Positions 12,721 through 24,761 of a stretch of DNA of 64,000 bases are shown here, in pieces; the stretch's first letter is position 1; each line of letters opens with the position of its first letter. The notes beneath the pieces are model-generated. The model made no database searches, was not told the DNA's origin, and was given only the letters and a program-made list of their open reading frames with translations. The DNA comes from Prochilodus magdalenae. Lineage: Eukaryota; Chordata; Actinopteri; Characiformes; Prochilodontidae. The stretch lies in assembly GCA_024036415.1 (NCBI GenBank), contig JAMWET010003067.1:12501-76500 (forward strand), given 5' to 3'. The translations under genes and the position numbers were made by a program.

Positions 12721-13309
12721 CTCCATCGAGGTAATCATGACATTCATAAGGTGTGACATTTGGAGTATTTTCATTTACTGGCATTTCCTGTGACATTTCT
12801 GCTGCAGTTTAGTGCAGCCTGGCACTGTGTGTGCACATTTGTGTGTGTGTGTGTTACCCGAGGTATAACTAACTGACCTCAATGCTAGCGGTCATGGAGT
12901 CCTTTCCAGGCAGCACATAAAAAGCGCCCCATTCCTCAAACGTTTACGGCATGGGCAGAGGTGGACAATAACTAGTTACATTTACTCAGTCCAGAGGTCT
13001 GAGAACACATTGAATCTCTGGGATTTTTATTTAGAGCTGAACATAAATCATAAAAAGCTTTAGAATTAAGTGAAGAAAAAATCTTCAGAATTCTAATGAA
13101 CATTTAGAAAAGTCACTTTTTAAATGTAAGCAAATCTGTGAGACTGACCTCTAACTGTAAAATGTATGTAATTACTTCAAATAATAATTTTTTTATAATA
13201 ATATATAATAATAAGTGTACTTATCAAGATTTTGCTCTTTAAGCTTACACTTATCATCGAAAGAATAGCTGCACCCAGAAGGAATCAATCGACAGGATAG
13301 ATTGGGTAG

Positions 13310-13440
13310 GTTGGACACAGTAAGACATGCGAATGATTCAAGCTTGACACTCAGCCGTGTATGTGGCATACGCAAGGACGGGCCTTACTGCTGTACCTGA
13401 CTGACTATATAAGGTTACGTTCTTAGCATCGTTTGAAAGT
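13310..13440 (+). mobile_element. Fragment of the 3870-4570 Tc1-like family
   Basis: Shares AGACATGCGAATGATTCAAG, TATGTGGCATACGCAAGGAC and CTTACTGCTGTACCTGAC with 3870-3960 and 21290-21370. Only the 5' portion remains. Confidence 0.55.
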
Positions 13441-14141
13441 GACCTATGCCTGGAAGAAAATTCGGAAGCATTTAAAGCAGTTTGAGAGTTCAAGAAGGAC
13501 GGCATTGGACGCCATTACGTTCACGTGGATACTACCATAGCATGCTGTTAGTGGCCGAGGACAGACGAAGAACACACAAACCTGACATTGCAACACTTCA
13601 TTATAAAGCATACATGACAACAAACGGGAGCAACACCAGCCAACTAAAAAAACGGCATCCAACCTAAGCTAAAAAGCTAAAAAGCATCAGGATTATCATT
13701 GTCCGTAAAGTTCCCTATTAATGCTTAATTTTCCCTCTTCTGCTAATAAACCTACCACAGTTAAGTCAAAACAACTCTTTAGGTTTTGTCATAATTACTC
13801 ACGATGGCCCCCTAGTGGCTTGGACCCCAGGGCATGTGTCCATAAAACCCATAGGGTTATCTAGGACTGCCCACTGTAAATTTCTAACAGTAGGAATTTA
13901 CTCTATTCAGTGTAACTTTAACACTTATTTACTCAATTTTGTGTTTTGTTTGAAATCACATCTGCACAGTCTTGTGAATGGCCACATCTCTGACGTTTGA
14001 GGTTTAATGCTTTGTTTTGGACTAGGAGTGCACTAAGAGAAAGAGTTCTAATAATGCTTTACAGATGTACATGTTAAATACCTTGCAAACTGGTACTCAC
14101 ATACCCCTAATCAGTGTGCAAAGTTTCCCTGGTATTCACAG

Positions 14142-14929
14142 GGTCACCTAAGCCAGTACATGTCCAGGCCTGTCTGAAGTTTGCCAGAGAGCATATGGAT
14201 GACCCAGAAGAGGACTGGGAATATCATATGGTCAGATGAAACCAAAATAGATCTTTTTGGTAAAAACTCAACTCGTCGTGTTTGGAGGAAGAAGAATGCT
14301 CAGTTGCATCCCACAACACCATACCTACTGTAAAGCATGGGGTGGAAATATCATGCTTTAGGGCTGTTTTTCTGCAAAGGGGACAGGACGACTGAGCCGT
14401 GTTAAGGGAAAAATGAACGGGGCCATGTATTGTGAGATATTAAGCCAACACCTCCTTCCATCAGTGAGAGCACTAAAGACGGAACAGCTGGGTCTTCCAG
14501 CATGACAATGATCCCAAACACACCGGTCGGGCAATAAAGGAGTGGCTCTGTAAAAAGCATTTCAAGGTCCTGGAGTGGCCTAGCCAGTCTCCAGACCTCA
14601 ATCCCATAGAAAATTTGTGGAGGGAGTTGAAAGTCTGTGTTGCCCAGCGACAGCCCCAAAACATCACTGCTCTAGAGGAGATCTGCATGGAGGAATGGGC
14701 CAAAATACCAGCTTCAGTGTGTGCAAATCTGGTGAGGACAGGAAACGCTAGACCTATGTCATTGCCAACAAAGGTTATGTTACAACGTATTGAGTTCAAC
14801 TTTTGTTTTTGACCAAATACTTATTTTCCACCATAATTTACAAATAAATTCTTTAAAAGTCCTACAATGTGATTTCCTGGATGGTCTCTCTCTCTCCTAG
14901 TTAAAGTGTACCTATGATGAAAATTACAG
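14142..14929 (+). pseudogene. Tc1-family transposase fossil, 5'-truncated
   Basis: Pieces of all three catalytic regions of a DDE transposase are visible in different frames: IIWSDETKIDLFG near 14220, QHDNDPKHT near 14500, and [14 protein letters not shown] at about 14590-14640. The longest open piece runs to 14812 and includes EEWAKIP. Stops and frame changes separate the pieces, so the enzyme is dead. The 3' end runs into AAAGTGTACCTATGATGAAAA (to 14929), the inner part of the family's right terminal repeat; its outer part is missing. Confidence 0.85.
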
Positions 14930-15061
14930 CAACAGCACTTCCCCAAAAATCACGTGAAAGCTGTCCAAATAACTTTCCTTAAGATCTTCTTTCACAATAC
15001 TTGTTCCAGCACAGAGGCAAGTCGAGTAGCCTAAACCCATAATGAAGCAATAGTGAAGATA

Positions 15062-15131
15062 TACAGCGGGGCAAAAAAGTATTTAGTCAGCCACTGATTG
15101 TGCAAGTTCTCCTACTTAGATGAGAGACCTC
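15062..15131 (+). mobile_element. Isolated left terminal repeat of a Tc1-like element
   Basis: ACAGCGGGGCAAAAAAGTAT followed by TTAGTCAGCCACTGATTGTG and CAAGTTCTCC is the outer terminal repeat of the same Tc1 family. It stands alone about 190 bases upstream of the C1q-like start codon. Confidence 0.7.
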
Positions 15132-15321
15132 AGGGGGAAGTGCATGAACTGATATTTCCTGTTGCTTGTGCTGATGCTGAATAATCGTTTCTCTATGTCA
15201 GCAGTTTCTCAGTGGCATCATGTGACCTTCTGGATCCAAACAAATGAGCCTGTCCAGGTTGCAGATGTCCACTCTGAGGGTCTAAGTTTGTACATTTGTA
15301 TTAGCTAAGGCTGAGGTTAAC

Positions 15322-17753
15322 ATGGCTAAGGTGGCAGCACTGATAGCAGCGCTGGCTTTCACCCTTATAGGCACTGAAGGCGTCCATGGTGGGATCCAGC
15401 CTGGAACCTGCAGGCTTGTGTGCGACCCCTTCCAATCCCAGAGCGGCACACATGACCTGGGGGCCAATGGCTTGGTCATTCCCCTTGCCTCTTCTGGAGG
15501 GGGTCCCCCAGGCCCAGCAGGGCCTCCAGGAAAAGCCGGACCTCCTGGTCCGCCGGGGCCTCAAGGACAGTCTTCCCAACCAAAGACTGGAGTGGCCCTC
15601 TATGCATCCCTGAGGGAGGACTTTGGCAAAGATGAAGTGCTGAAGTTCACTAACGTGGTAACAAACCTGGGCAGCCGTTACGACTCATCAACTGGCACCT
15701 TTACAAGCCAATCAGAAGGAGTTTACCACTTCAGCTACCACATAGTGAAGACTGGGCTCAGCCTCAGGGCTGACCTGGTGCTCAATGACAAGGTAAGTTT
15801 AGGGAAGGCAAATTTTAAAGATTCTCTTTTATCAAAGAACATTTGTGTTTTGGGAGCAGAAGAGGAGCTACTTTATTATGATTCTAATGAAGAAGTTAAT
15901 ATTAAGCATGATATTCTGCATTATTGACCCTGTTTGGTGTTTTTTTTTTTATTTTATAGCAACTAAACAACTTGAGGCAAAAAAATTGAGGTGCAAATTA
16001 AAACCTGCTGAGACAGAATGCAAATTATATGTAAATGTGATTAGCTGTGCAACTTACTCTGGGCTGAATTATGTAATTACAATATAATTACATTTGAATA
16101 GTATGGCAAAATGTGAGTAATAATTAATTCTAATTTAATTCTAAGGACTAACACGCAGCATGCAGTATATAAGTGGAACAATGAAAATTAAGATAATTGC
16201 AAATATTGCAAATTACAATTAGTTTACTTCCTTACTCAGTCACAACATACAATGCATATATCACGCAAAGCAATTCGCTGACCGGTATAATGGGGCAGTA
16301 GGGCAAATTGCAGTGCAGCATCCATAAGCACATAGGTTAGTATAAGAAAGCCTCTGTAAAAATGAGTATAAGGCCAGTTAATGAATGGACAGATTAATAA
16401 CCCCTGATCTTTATGCTTATTGTTCAGTTATTAGCCCTTAGAAGTTATTACAGTTTAAATGGAATTACACAATGATAATTACATGATTAATTACAGATAT
16501 GTAAATAATTACATTTGCCTTTAATTGACTCTCTGTATGTATGCAAGGTTAAAATCTATGCCTCCAACTTTCTTCTGTTTGCTTTATCAATCAATCAGTC
16601 AATCAATCACCCTTTATTTTCTCTGAGAAATACTTTGAGGGCGACCCTCATTTTCATTGTAGCTGAGCATTTACAGTGTAAGGGATTGAAAAATAAAATA
16701 AAATAGATTTTAATCTGGGAAATTAAAATAAAATAAAGAGCACATAAAACAAAGTAACAATAACTTCAAACAAAATGATAAAATAAATAAGAGAACAATT
16801 AAATATGCAAATAATCTTTAATTAAGATTTACTAACGTAACAAAAACATGGAAAAAACTTTTCTTCCTTCCACAAAGCAAGACTGTATGCAGTTTCCTAT
16901 TCCTGCATCCCCATAATATATATATTTTTTTTCAACAGAATTTGTACATTTTGTACACAGTCTTTTACATTGTGTTAACTTTATTGCAATGAACAACAAA
17001 ATCCTAAAAATCATTAAACTGATAACATGCTATTATGAAAATTAGGGATTTGAATACATGCTCTCTATATGAATATATATTTTCTTCTTGGAGTCCTACC
17101 TTCTTGCAGGTTTTACCTTCAAACAAAACCATCTTTCAACTACTTCTCAGTCACATTCACATTCAACCAGTAAAGGGCTTCTGATGGTGGAAGTAGATCA
17201 GATGAGTTAAAATCAACAGTGTTGATTAGGGCTGAAAGATTTAGCATTTTTATTTTTTAAACGATGCAGCAGGAACTGCAATTATTATTATAGCCTATGT
17301 TATCGATTATCTCCTCTTCACAAAGGCAAAAAGTAATATCATGGAGCTTGTAAACCAACTATAGATGATTTAGACCCATCAAAATAGTCCATGTGCTGTG
17401 TACATGAACACAGCCCTAATTAACAGGCAGTCTGTCTGGTGGGTTAACTGGCTATGCCCTAGGGCTGTAACTTCATGCTAGATCTCCAGGACCAGGGTTG
17501 GTGACCAGCGCAGTACAGAAATGAGTTCTAAGACTAATGACTGATTTTGTGTCTATATTTGTATGTGTTGTAGGTCGTGGCCAGTGCAGTAGCTGTAGAT
17601 GCGCTCCACACCGACACTGCCAGTAACAGTGCGGTGCTGCGGCTGAAGGTGGGAGACCGAGTGTATGTTCGCCTCAACAAGAGTGACAGCACTCTGAAAG
17701 ACACGCAGAACCTCTTCAGCACCTTCTCTGGCTACCTGCTGTACGAGCTCTGA
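15322..17753 (+). CDS. Secreted C1q-domain protein, C1QL/cerebellin-like, two exons
   Basis: Exons 15322-15792 and 17574-17753, joined in phase 0 by a GT-AG intron, encode 216 residues. In order: signal peptide (about 1-23); short N-terminal region with GTCRLVCDP (28-36), the paired-cysteine motif that C1QL proteins use for oligomerisation; a very short collagen stretch of about seven Gly-X-Y triplets (61-82); and a C1q domain (about 88-216) containing EVLKF, VVTNLGSRYD, GVYHFSYH and the C-terminal FSTFSGYLLYEL. The single intron late in the C1q domain is where I recall C1QL genes being split. Start chosen for AACATGG context and an immediate signal peptide. Family members act as secreted trimers and higher oligomers, often at synapses. 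Oddities: the collagen region is much shorter than in C1QL1-4, and the C1q tail resembles cerebellins. Could also be annotated as a CTRP-type protein; no confident symbol. Confidence 0.9.
15793..17573 (+). other. Intron of the C1q-like gene
   Basis: Bounded by GTAAGT and a TTGTAG acceptor. AT-rich, with TCAATCAATCAGTCAATCAA near 16590 and a repeat trace (AGGACCAGGGTTGG) near 17488. No other gene inside. Confidence 0.8.
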
Positions 17754-17928
17754 ACCGTACACCTCCTCAGCCAGCCGAACATCACCAGGCCACAATACAC
17801 CTGCTACACAGAAATGACAATGTGACGCTGAATCACAAGGCCACTCCTTTCCTGCGCTACACTGTCCCTGCCTTTGCGTAAGAAACCTCTTGGTGCTGCT
17901 TTGTATTCAGACTGTGAGTTTGTCATTG

Positions 17929-17934
17929 AATAAA
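17929..17934 (+). terminator. Polyadenylation signal of the C1q-like gene
   Basis: AATAAA about 176 bases after the stop codon at 17751-17753, on the same strand, giving a short plausible 3' UTR. Confidence 0.65.
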
Positions 17935-18821
17935 AAGGAAAGCTCTGTTACCAAGTTCCTGACTAAGACTTTTTGTTGCCACGGCAGAATCAATTCTTCA
18001 ATTTAGCTGCAAGGCCGAGACCTTGGCAACACGTTTCATAGGGCATTGGAAGAGATGTCACACACAGATTACAACACCAGCACAGGAGATTGCTCTCTCG
18101 CTCGCTTTCAGTCACACACAAGCGCAGTTGCTGAAGTGTTACTAATGCTCCAGGGCCTGATTCATTGATGAAAGCGTCCGGCTACATTTTTTTACATGAG
18201 GGAAGTAAAAGCACCGGGTCCATTCCAGGTCTTGGGCGCCAGCCCACAAGCATTAAAAGCAGACATTAAACAATCCACTTACTACAAGATAAGACAATGC
18301 TAATCAACAAATGGCTTCTCCATTGGCCCTAACATGTAGTGGACGAGACTCGTCAGAACACAATAATGCAGTTACTGCCAAGCCAATGCCGCGGTAGGTA
18401 ATCTAGGGAGTTGAGAGAATTCCCTCTGGATTTCTGGAATACTGTAAACTAATGTATAAACGTGAATATAAACTACTGATCTTACACTAAAGCATATGTC
18501 TCTTGTAATCATGGGGTTAAACCAGCAGCCCTCACCCCAAAAAATGAAAATCAGCTTCTCATTCTCTGCTGCATTACTTACCATGGAACAGAAGAACAGA
18601 ATAAGAAACTAACATCAGCATAAAGATTAGCCTGTCAAATTCAGCACCCCAGTGTGACTTTGGTATTGGCTGATGCAAGAGGTCATGCTCCAGAGAGTTC
18701 ATTACTGTATTTTTTTATTACTGATACGTAATAAAAGTGAGCTGAAATGGTACCCTAAAAGAGGAATCCCACCAACGTGATATATCAGTCATTCAGAGGG
18801 GGCTGGTGTGAAATACACTCA
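17935..18821. other. Intergenic stretch, nothing recognised
   Basis: Region just beyond the C1q-like gene. No open frame of note and no clear repeat. Confidence 0.4.
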
Positions 18822-19040
18822 AATGATGATACATTTAGACTGATGTGGGAAATGTTTATTGAGCTATGGGGTCAGGCAGCCCTGTTTGCTTACATTGCAG
18901 AGATTCTCAGTGGTGTCCTGTGATAGTCCATCCCATGCAGGTTGAATATTCTTACACAGGTCTTGCAGATTTTGTGGTGGGTGGAGGTGGAGTAACACCA
19001 GGCCTTCTGGACGTATGACGCATGACAACAAACTGTTCAT
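18822..19040 (-). mobile_element. Decayed Tc1-like 3' region, antisense
   Basis: ACATTTAGACTGATGTGGGA, TCCATCCCATGCAGGTTGAA and GGGTGGAGGTGGAGTAACAC parallel 52585-52830 in the same order, and the reverse complement of 4266-4500. It stops about 50 bases before the long T tract. Confidence 0.6.
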
Positions 19041-19091
19041 CTTGGCGCTGACCACAGTAATTTGTTGGTAGCTCAACTAAGACAACATTGC

Positions 19092-19802
<711 letters not shown>

Positions 19803-20338
19803 CGGCGTTGTTGATATAGCGTTAAGGGCAGTCCGTGTAACAATCGGCGTGCATGTAGTCCTGCGACTACCAGTGGTGCAGGATGATTCATGGAGGGCAT
19901 CACTGCTTGCTGAATGTCCGCAATCAGGACTGTTGGGTCACTCAGCGGATGTGGGAATTAATTGGTTTGATGATGAATGTGCTTCATTGTACAGAAACGT
20001 TTTCTTTACAGATCTCTTTCCAGCACTAGTAATGGGAAGCACTACGTCTAAATACAGTCATTATTTTTCTCCCGTTTCATTGCCGACTAACTCGTCCCGC
20101 AGCTTTCGTGATATCGACTCCGTTAAAACTCCAGATTGTCCGGTATGATACGCTGATGTGGGCTTGTATACAACTTTTTGATCGGATGCACGGATTCCGA
20201 CTAGGACGGAATTTTTTTGTCCCATAGAAAATGAACAGGATTGAAAAACACGTGCCTATCTAACCTATTTCCGTTCGACCTAGAGACACCAAATCAGATA
20301 CACTAGCTCGGGGCGCAGCAGAAATACAGTGTTTGATT

Positions 20339-20700
20339 GACCCGCACTCATTCGTTTCTCCTTCTTGTTTCGCATCCCTCGTTCCTCCCATAGAGTCCCA
20401 GTCATTTTTGGACCCACCTAAAGTCGGCTGTTTCCTTCGCCCGAGAGGCGTGTGACTTCACATATACATGTGACTTCACATACACACTAAGTGCAGGTCC
20501 CCATGCACAAATCCACAGACATAGTGACCCGCACTCCTCTATCTGTCGTTTATTCATTCCTCATTCCTCCCATAGAGTCCCAGTCATTTTCGACCCAAAC
20601 CAACCAGTAATGCTTTCGTTTGCTCGAGAGCCACCAAACTTCACATACTCACTAAAGGCAGGCCCCAGACGCTAACCCACAGTCATAACGACCCGCACTT
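20339..20700. repeat. Imperfect tandem duplication, units about 187 and 164 bp
   Basis: GACCCGCACT begins units at 20339, 20526 and 20690. Each full unit also carries TTCCTCCCATAGAGTCCCAG and ACTTCACATAC.CACTAA.GCAGG in the same order. Inside unit 1 an 18-base piece, TGTGACTTCACATATACA, is itself duplicated (about 20450-20485). Confidence 0.85.
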
Positions 20701-21285
20701 GTTTACTCATACCTTGTTCCTCATTGAGCAAGCTGCTGACTTTTCTAGTTTTATTTATAATCCAACACCACCAGTGAACCTACGTGTGCCTGATTAATAA
20801 TGGCAGGAATGAGTCCTGTTCCTGTTCCAGCATGTTCCTGTTTCATCACTAGGTTGACACGTAGAGGTTATCTCTAATCTTTTTCCGTAATCCTGACTCA
20901 ACATTTTTGATTACCTAGGGCACTGTTGGCTTCCTGTTTGTGTGTCTCTGTGTTGAGCTGCTAGTGATCAAGGGGGGCTGAAAGGCATGCATGATTTTAA
21001 AGGGGTGGCTGAGTTGGTCAGTTTCCCACTTTCAAAATCTGTTCCCAGATGCCACACTCAATTTTCTGCTATAAGTTTGGTGTCTACCTTGCTGTGGGGC
21101 AGGTGTGTGTACCTTTAAGGGTAGAGTTGTTTAGCTACCGTTAGCTTACGACTGACAGACACAAGGAAAACTTTTAGAAAGATGGACATGCTTGCTCACC
21201 CACAAACATAAAACACAATTCATTTCTGTTTTTGTAAACCACTCACTTCCACTGAAATACTCTCATCACCACTTTGATCCCTGCA
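20701..21285. other. Intergenic stretch, nothing recognised
   Basis: No gene or clear repeat. CATGTTCCTGTT-like words near 20815-20845 are the only local repetition. Confidence 0.4.
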
Positions 21286-21500
21286 AATTTCACGCTCTGC
21301 CATGCATGTGATGCAAGCAAGCCTTAACGTTGTACCTGATTGACCTGAAGTACAATTGCTGGCATTCAGCGAGCAGTAATGCACCTATGAGACATGCTTT
21401 AGTGGCAGCACCACTTCTGAACGGCTGCACGACACAGGACCACATGCACGTAGACTGTTGCTGCCCTTCTTCAGTGGGTCATCCTCAGTGACTAATACAG
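21286..21500 (+). mobile_element. Fragment of the 3870-4570 Tc1-like family
   Basis: CCTTAACGTTGTACCTGATT, GGCATTCAGCGAGCAGTAAT and GTGGGTCATCCTCAGTGAC match the 3900-4170 copy in order. Heavily decayed. Confidence 0.6.
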
Positions 21501-23950
21501 CAAATATAAATATGTATATTTCAAATGACACATCAAATTCATAAATAAATAATAAATCATATTTTATGGCCACAGTGAGGAAAGAAATGACATTAAGCTT
21601 TTAAGTGGTAAAATGTCTGAACTCCTCTCCAAAGTCATAGTAAATAAATCTGTTTCATGCTTTCAGCCCCAAAATTAGGGGTCTAACCTGTGTTAACGTA
21701 AAGGCTTATTTCCTTTGTCTTTGGTGGAGTTTCCCAGAATTCCATGCAGGATAGGAAGGTGTTACTATGTCATTAAAGGAATAACTCTATGATAAATAAC
21801 CCTTGAACTCTGTGTAGTGTCACCAGTAAACAATGAGCCGGGTGTGTTCACTGAAGATAAATGTCTTCATCTTGCCTTGCCCAGCATTGTTTAAAACTTT
21901 CACCTCAGTTAGTAATTTGGCATGTTACTGCGCAACATTTTCACTGTACCAACAGATACTGCCCAGTCTCTTTCTACACAAACTGTTGTTTAGTATTAGA
22001 ACAATGCAGGCTGTCTAAACATTTCTGCAGTATTTGCTTTGTAATGAACAATATCACTTCCTTAAAAAGGTGTTTAAGTATTTCACTGATTTTAGGAAAA
22101 TTACAGGGAAAAATAACATGGTTGCACAACATTCCTGCAAGAAATTGCTTAATACACCGTTTCAGTTAGTCAGTGACACAATTTATCACTGTAGTCAAGT
22201 AAACTCTCCTCCCGTGTTCGACTTCACACATTTTTATTTGAAAAGTTGTAATCCTTTAACACAAAACAGGCAAACAAAGCAGTGACAAAAACATAACAGC
22301 TTGCAGTTGGTAAAGAATTTGAAGGTTTTGGTGCGACAAGGTTCTGGCATAATACATGTACCTGTAATCAAGTTACATGTTCAAATATGGCATGATGAAC
22401 CAAAATTCAAATCATCATACACCTACAAGTTTTCAATTAAACTGAACTACTCCCCCACAATCTGATGATTTAAAAAAAAAGATATGACATCGAAACTCCC
22501 ACCTTTGGATTAGGCCCATGGTGATTACTGAACCTCTAATAAAGGGTTCTACTAGCCACCAGCACCAGTTTCCCTTATGGACACGAAGCTGAAGAACTCC
22601 AAACGAATTCTAAATCGTGTCTCTGAAAGCTTTACATTCATCCCGGTTATTTTATAAACAAAGACATGCTCATTAAAGTACTACAGAAAAGGTGCAGAGA
22701 AGGTAAACACTTGTTTGTCTTGTAGTCTACAGTAGAAATGCAGCATCAGAAGAGAAAATACCAGTGTTTTAGAGGCCAGGCAGCATCAGTTTGGCATGAA
22801 TATGAATACAGCATTAAATGAATAGGTTTTGATGCTTGGTCCTCTAAACAGCATTCATATTATCACTAAAACAGCTTTTGCATGCATTTAAGCCATTCAC
22901 TTCACCGGAGCTGTTGTTTGCTACCCTGTGTGAGATATGCAAACCATTGTGCAATGGCAAAAATCTTACTTCTTAACCTTCACTGACCAAATAAGGCATG
23001 CAGTTTTCTTGCATCCTGTTGCCATTTCAAAAGTTAAAATACCAGCTAGTGTGTATTCAGTTTTCACTTCAATTAAACACTCAGGTTAAAGAAAACATGT
23101 AGGTGCTGAAATGTTTGACACTGTTACGGCTTGCTTGAGCTCCAGAGCTGGTAGTGCTGGGGTTGAAGGACATACTATTTTGGCATATACTCCTAAAGAT
23201 CGGCCTTTTGACATAATACCTATATGCTTCATATCAAATCAAACGATCTTAGCTCTCTCTCTGATGAGAAACTGCTGCAGTAACAGCTTAATTTTGCTCA
23301 CCGTTTCACACATTTCCCATATTAACTGTGTGAAGAATAGAGGGTTCCAACAAGTTACTTAAATGACTGATTTCCTGACAGTCCCTTAGTCCCTTTTACA
23401 CAAAATAAAGATGGACACATGAATCCACCAATAACACATGGTCAGAGACAGAGGATGTGCTTCTCAACCCCTCTTCATAGGCCCAGAACTCCAGATGGGA
23501 GTTACATAAGATTGAATAGAAAGGACTAAGTATACAGATTTCCATATTTCTAAGCAGTATTATGACAAAGATACAGACACATATAGTTAAACATTAGAGG
23601 TGTCAGCAAATTTGTGGACAGCAGAAGGTTATATCTTGTGTACAAAGCGATAAGCATGTTCTGCAATAATGTGAATGCTGCTTAAGTGTGTAACACTGAA
23701 GGCCCTATCTGGGCCATACTCTCCCCTTGCCTTCTGTATTGTTAAACAGGTCATTCTTGTTGCAAAGAAAAGAAATTAATGAGAGAACAATATATATTGT
23801 GTTAACAGTGAAGGACCAAATATATACATTACGGCCACCAATGTACCATAAACCACTTTATGTCAAAAATGTAAAAGTTAATTATTGTTATTAGTCCAGT
23901 AATCAGTTACAACCAAACTCTTGCACAGTGGTGGGAATCTCTGTTCATTT
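21501..23950. other. Intergenic stretch, nothing recognised
   Basis: AT-rich; small open frames at 21833-22285 and 23111-23362 have no recognisable domain and no convincing splice partners. Confidence 0.4.
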
Positions 23951-23954
23951 CAAC

Positions 23955-24062
23955 TTCTTTAAACAGAGCATAGTGAACAGCACTGCTGGCATGCACACAG
24001 GAGATCAGGGTTCAATTCCCTGTTCAGGCAGGAACATCCCTACTATACCAATAAAGAGCATC
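23955..24062 (+). mobile_element. tRNA-derived SINE fragment
   Basis: AGAGCATAGTGAACAGCACT, then AGATCAGGGTTCAATTCCCTG (a B-box-like GGTTCAATTCC) and ACTATACCAATAAAGAGCAT resemble the head of the SINE at 35203-35412. The 3' part is absent. Confidence 0.6.
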
Positions 24063-24431
24063 CATACACTGCTTTTCTAAATGGAGAGTTTGATCTAAAC
24101 TCCCATTGAAAGTAGCACTAGACAGGAGCTGCAAAATAATATAAAATATTTACAAAAAAAACCCTACGTAAATGTATATAATAATTGTCAGGTCTGGTTT
24201 AGCTATGTAAAATTAAACTATGCATTATCTACAAAGCTGTAACCTGTCTTATGCTCACCGCACCTGATCTTCTAGTGTCTTCTTCTTTTGTTATTGAACA
24301 CAACAAACTGTTAATTATGAGTTATCATTACCAGCCCAGAAATTATTTTTGGTGCATCCCTAATATAGGATTTTAACAGCAAACAATCACAAGTGTTGTC
24401 CAACAGCTAACCTATAAAATAAAAGCATAGC

Positions 24432-24488
24432 AAACACGCACGCAAACACACACACACACACACTCACACACACACACACACACACACT
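24432..24488. repeat. (CA)n microsatellite
   Basis: CA run with CG and CT interruptions, next to the desmocollin polyadenylation signal. Confidence 0.9.
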
Positions 24489-24495
24489 TACATAT

Positions 24496-24501
24496 TTTAT
24501 T
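24496..24501 (-). terminator. Candidate polyadenylation signal of desmocollin
   Basis: AATAAA on the minus strand about 260 bases past the stop codon of the desmocollin gene. It lies beside a CA microsatellite (24432-24488). A more distal signal cannot be excluded. Confidence 0.4.
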
Positions 24502-24761
24502 TTGAACGCAGCAGCTCTTTTCCTTGCACCCTCTCTCAGACAGAGCATTGTTAGAGAGCTTCAGGCAGTAATATGCAAGGCCGTAGAGCGCTGGTGACAG
24601 ATTCCAGTGACTGCTGATTGCGACATCCAGTGTTTCTGCTTCTTTCCTTATTCTCCACATATTCTTAGAAAGGACAGCTCAGTTCTTAGGAATACTCAGA
24701 CTGATCTTGTGTCATTTCTCACGCTATTTCATTTCTCCAAAAGCCCCATGGCCCGCCTGCC

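Noticed and set aside
12465..12796. Open frames rich in RE or THTH repeats
   Set aside because: Translations of GA and GT microsatellites.
14402..14799. Minus-strand open frames of 85 and 108 residues
   Set aside because: Antisense shadows of the Tc1 transposase fossil on the plus strand.
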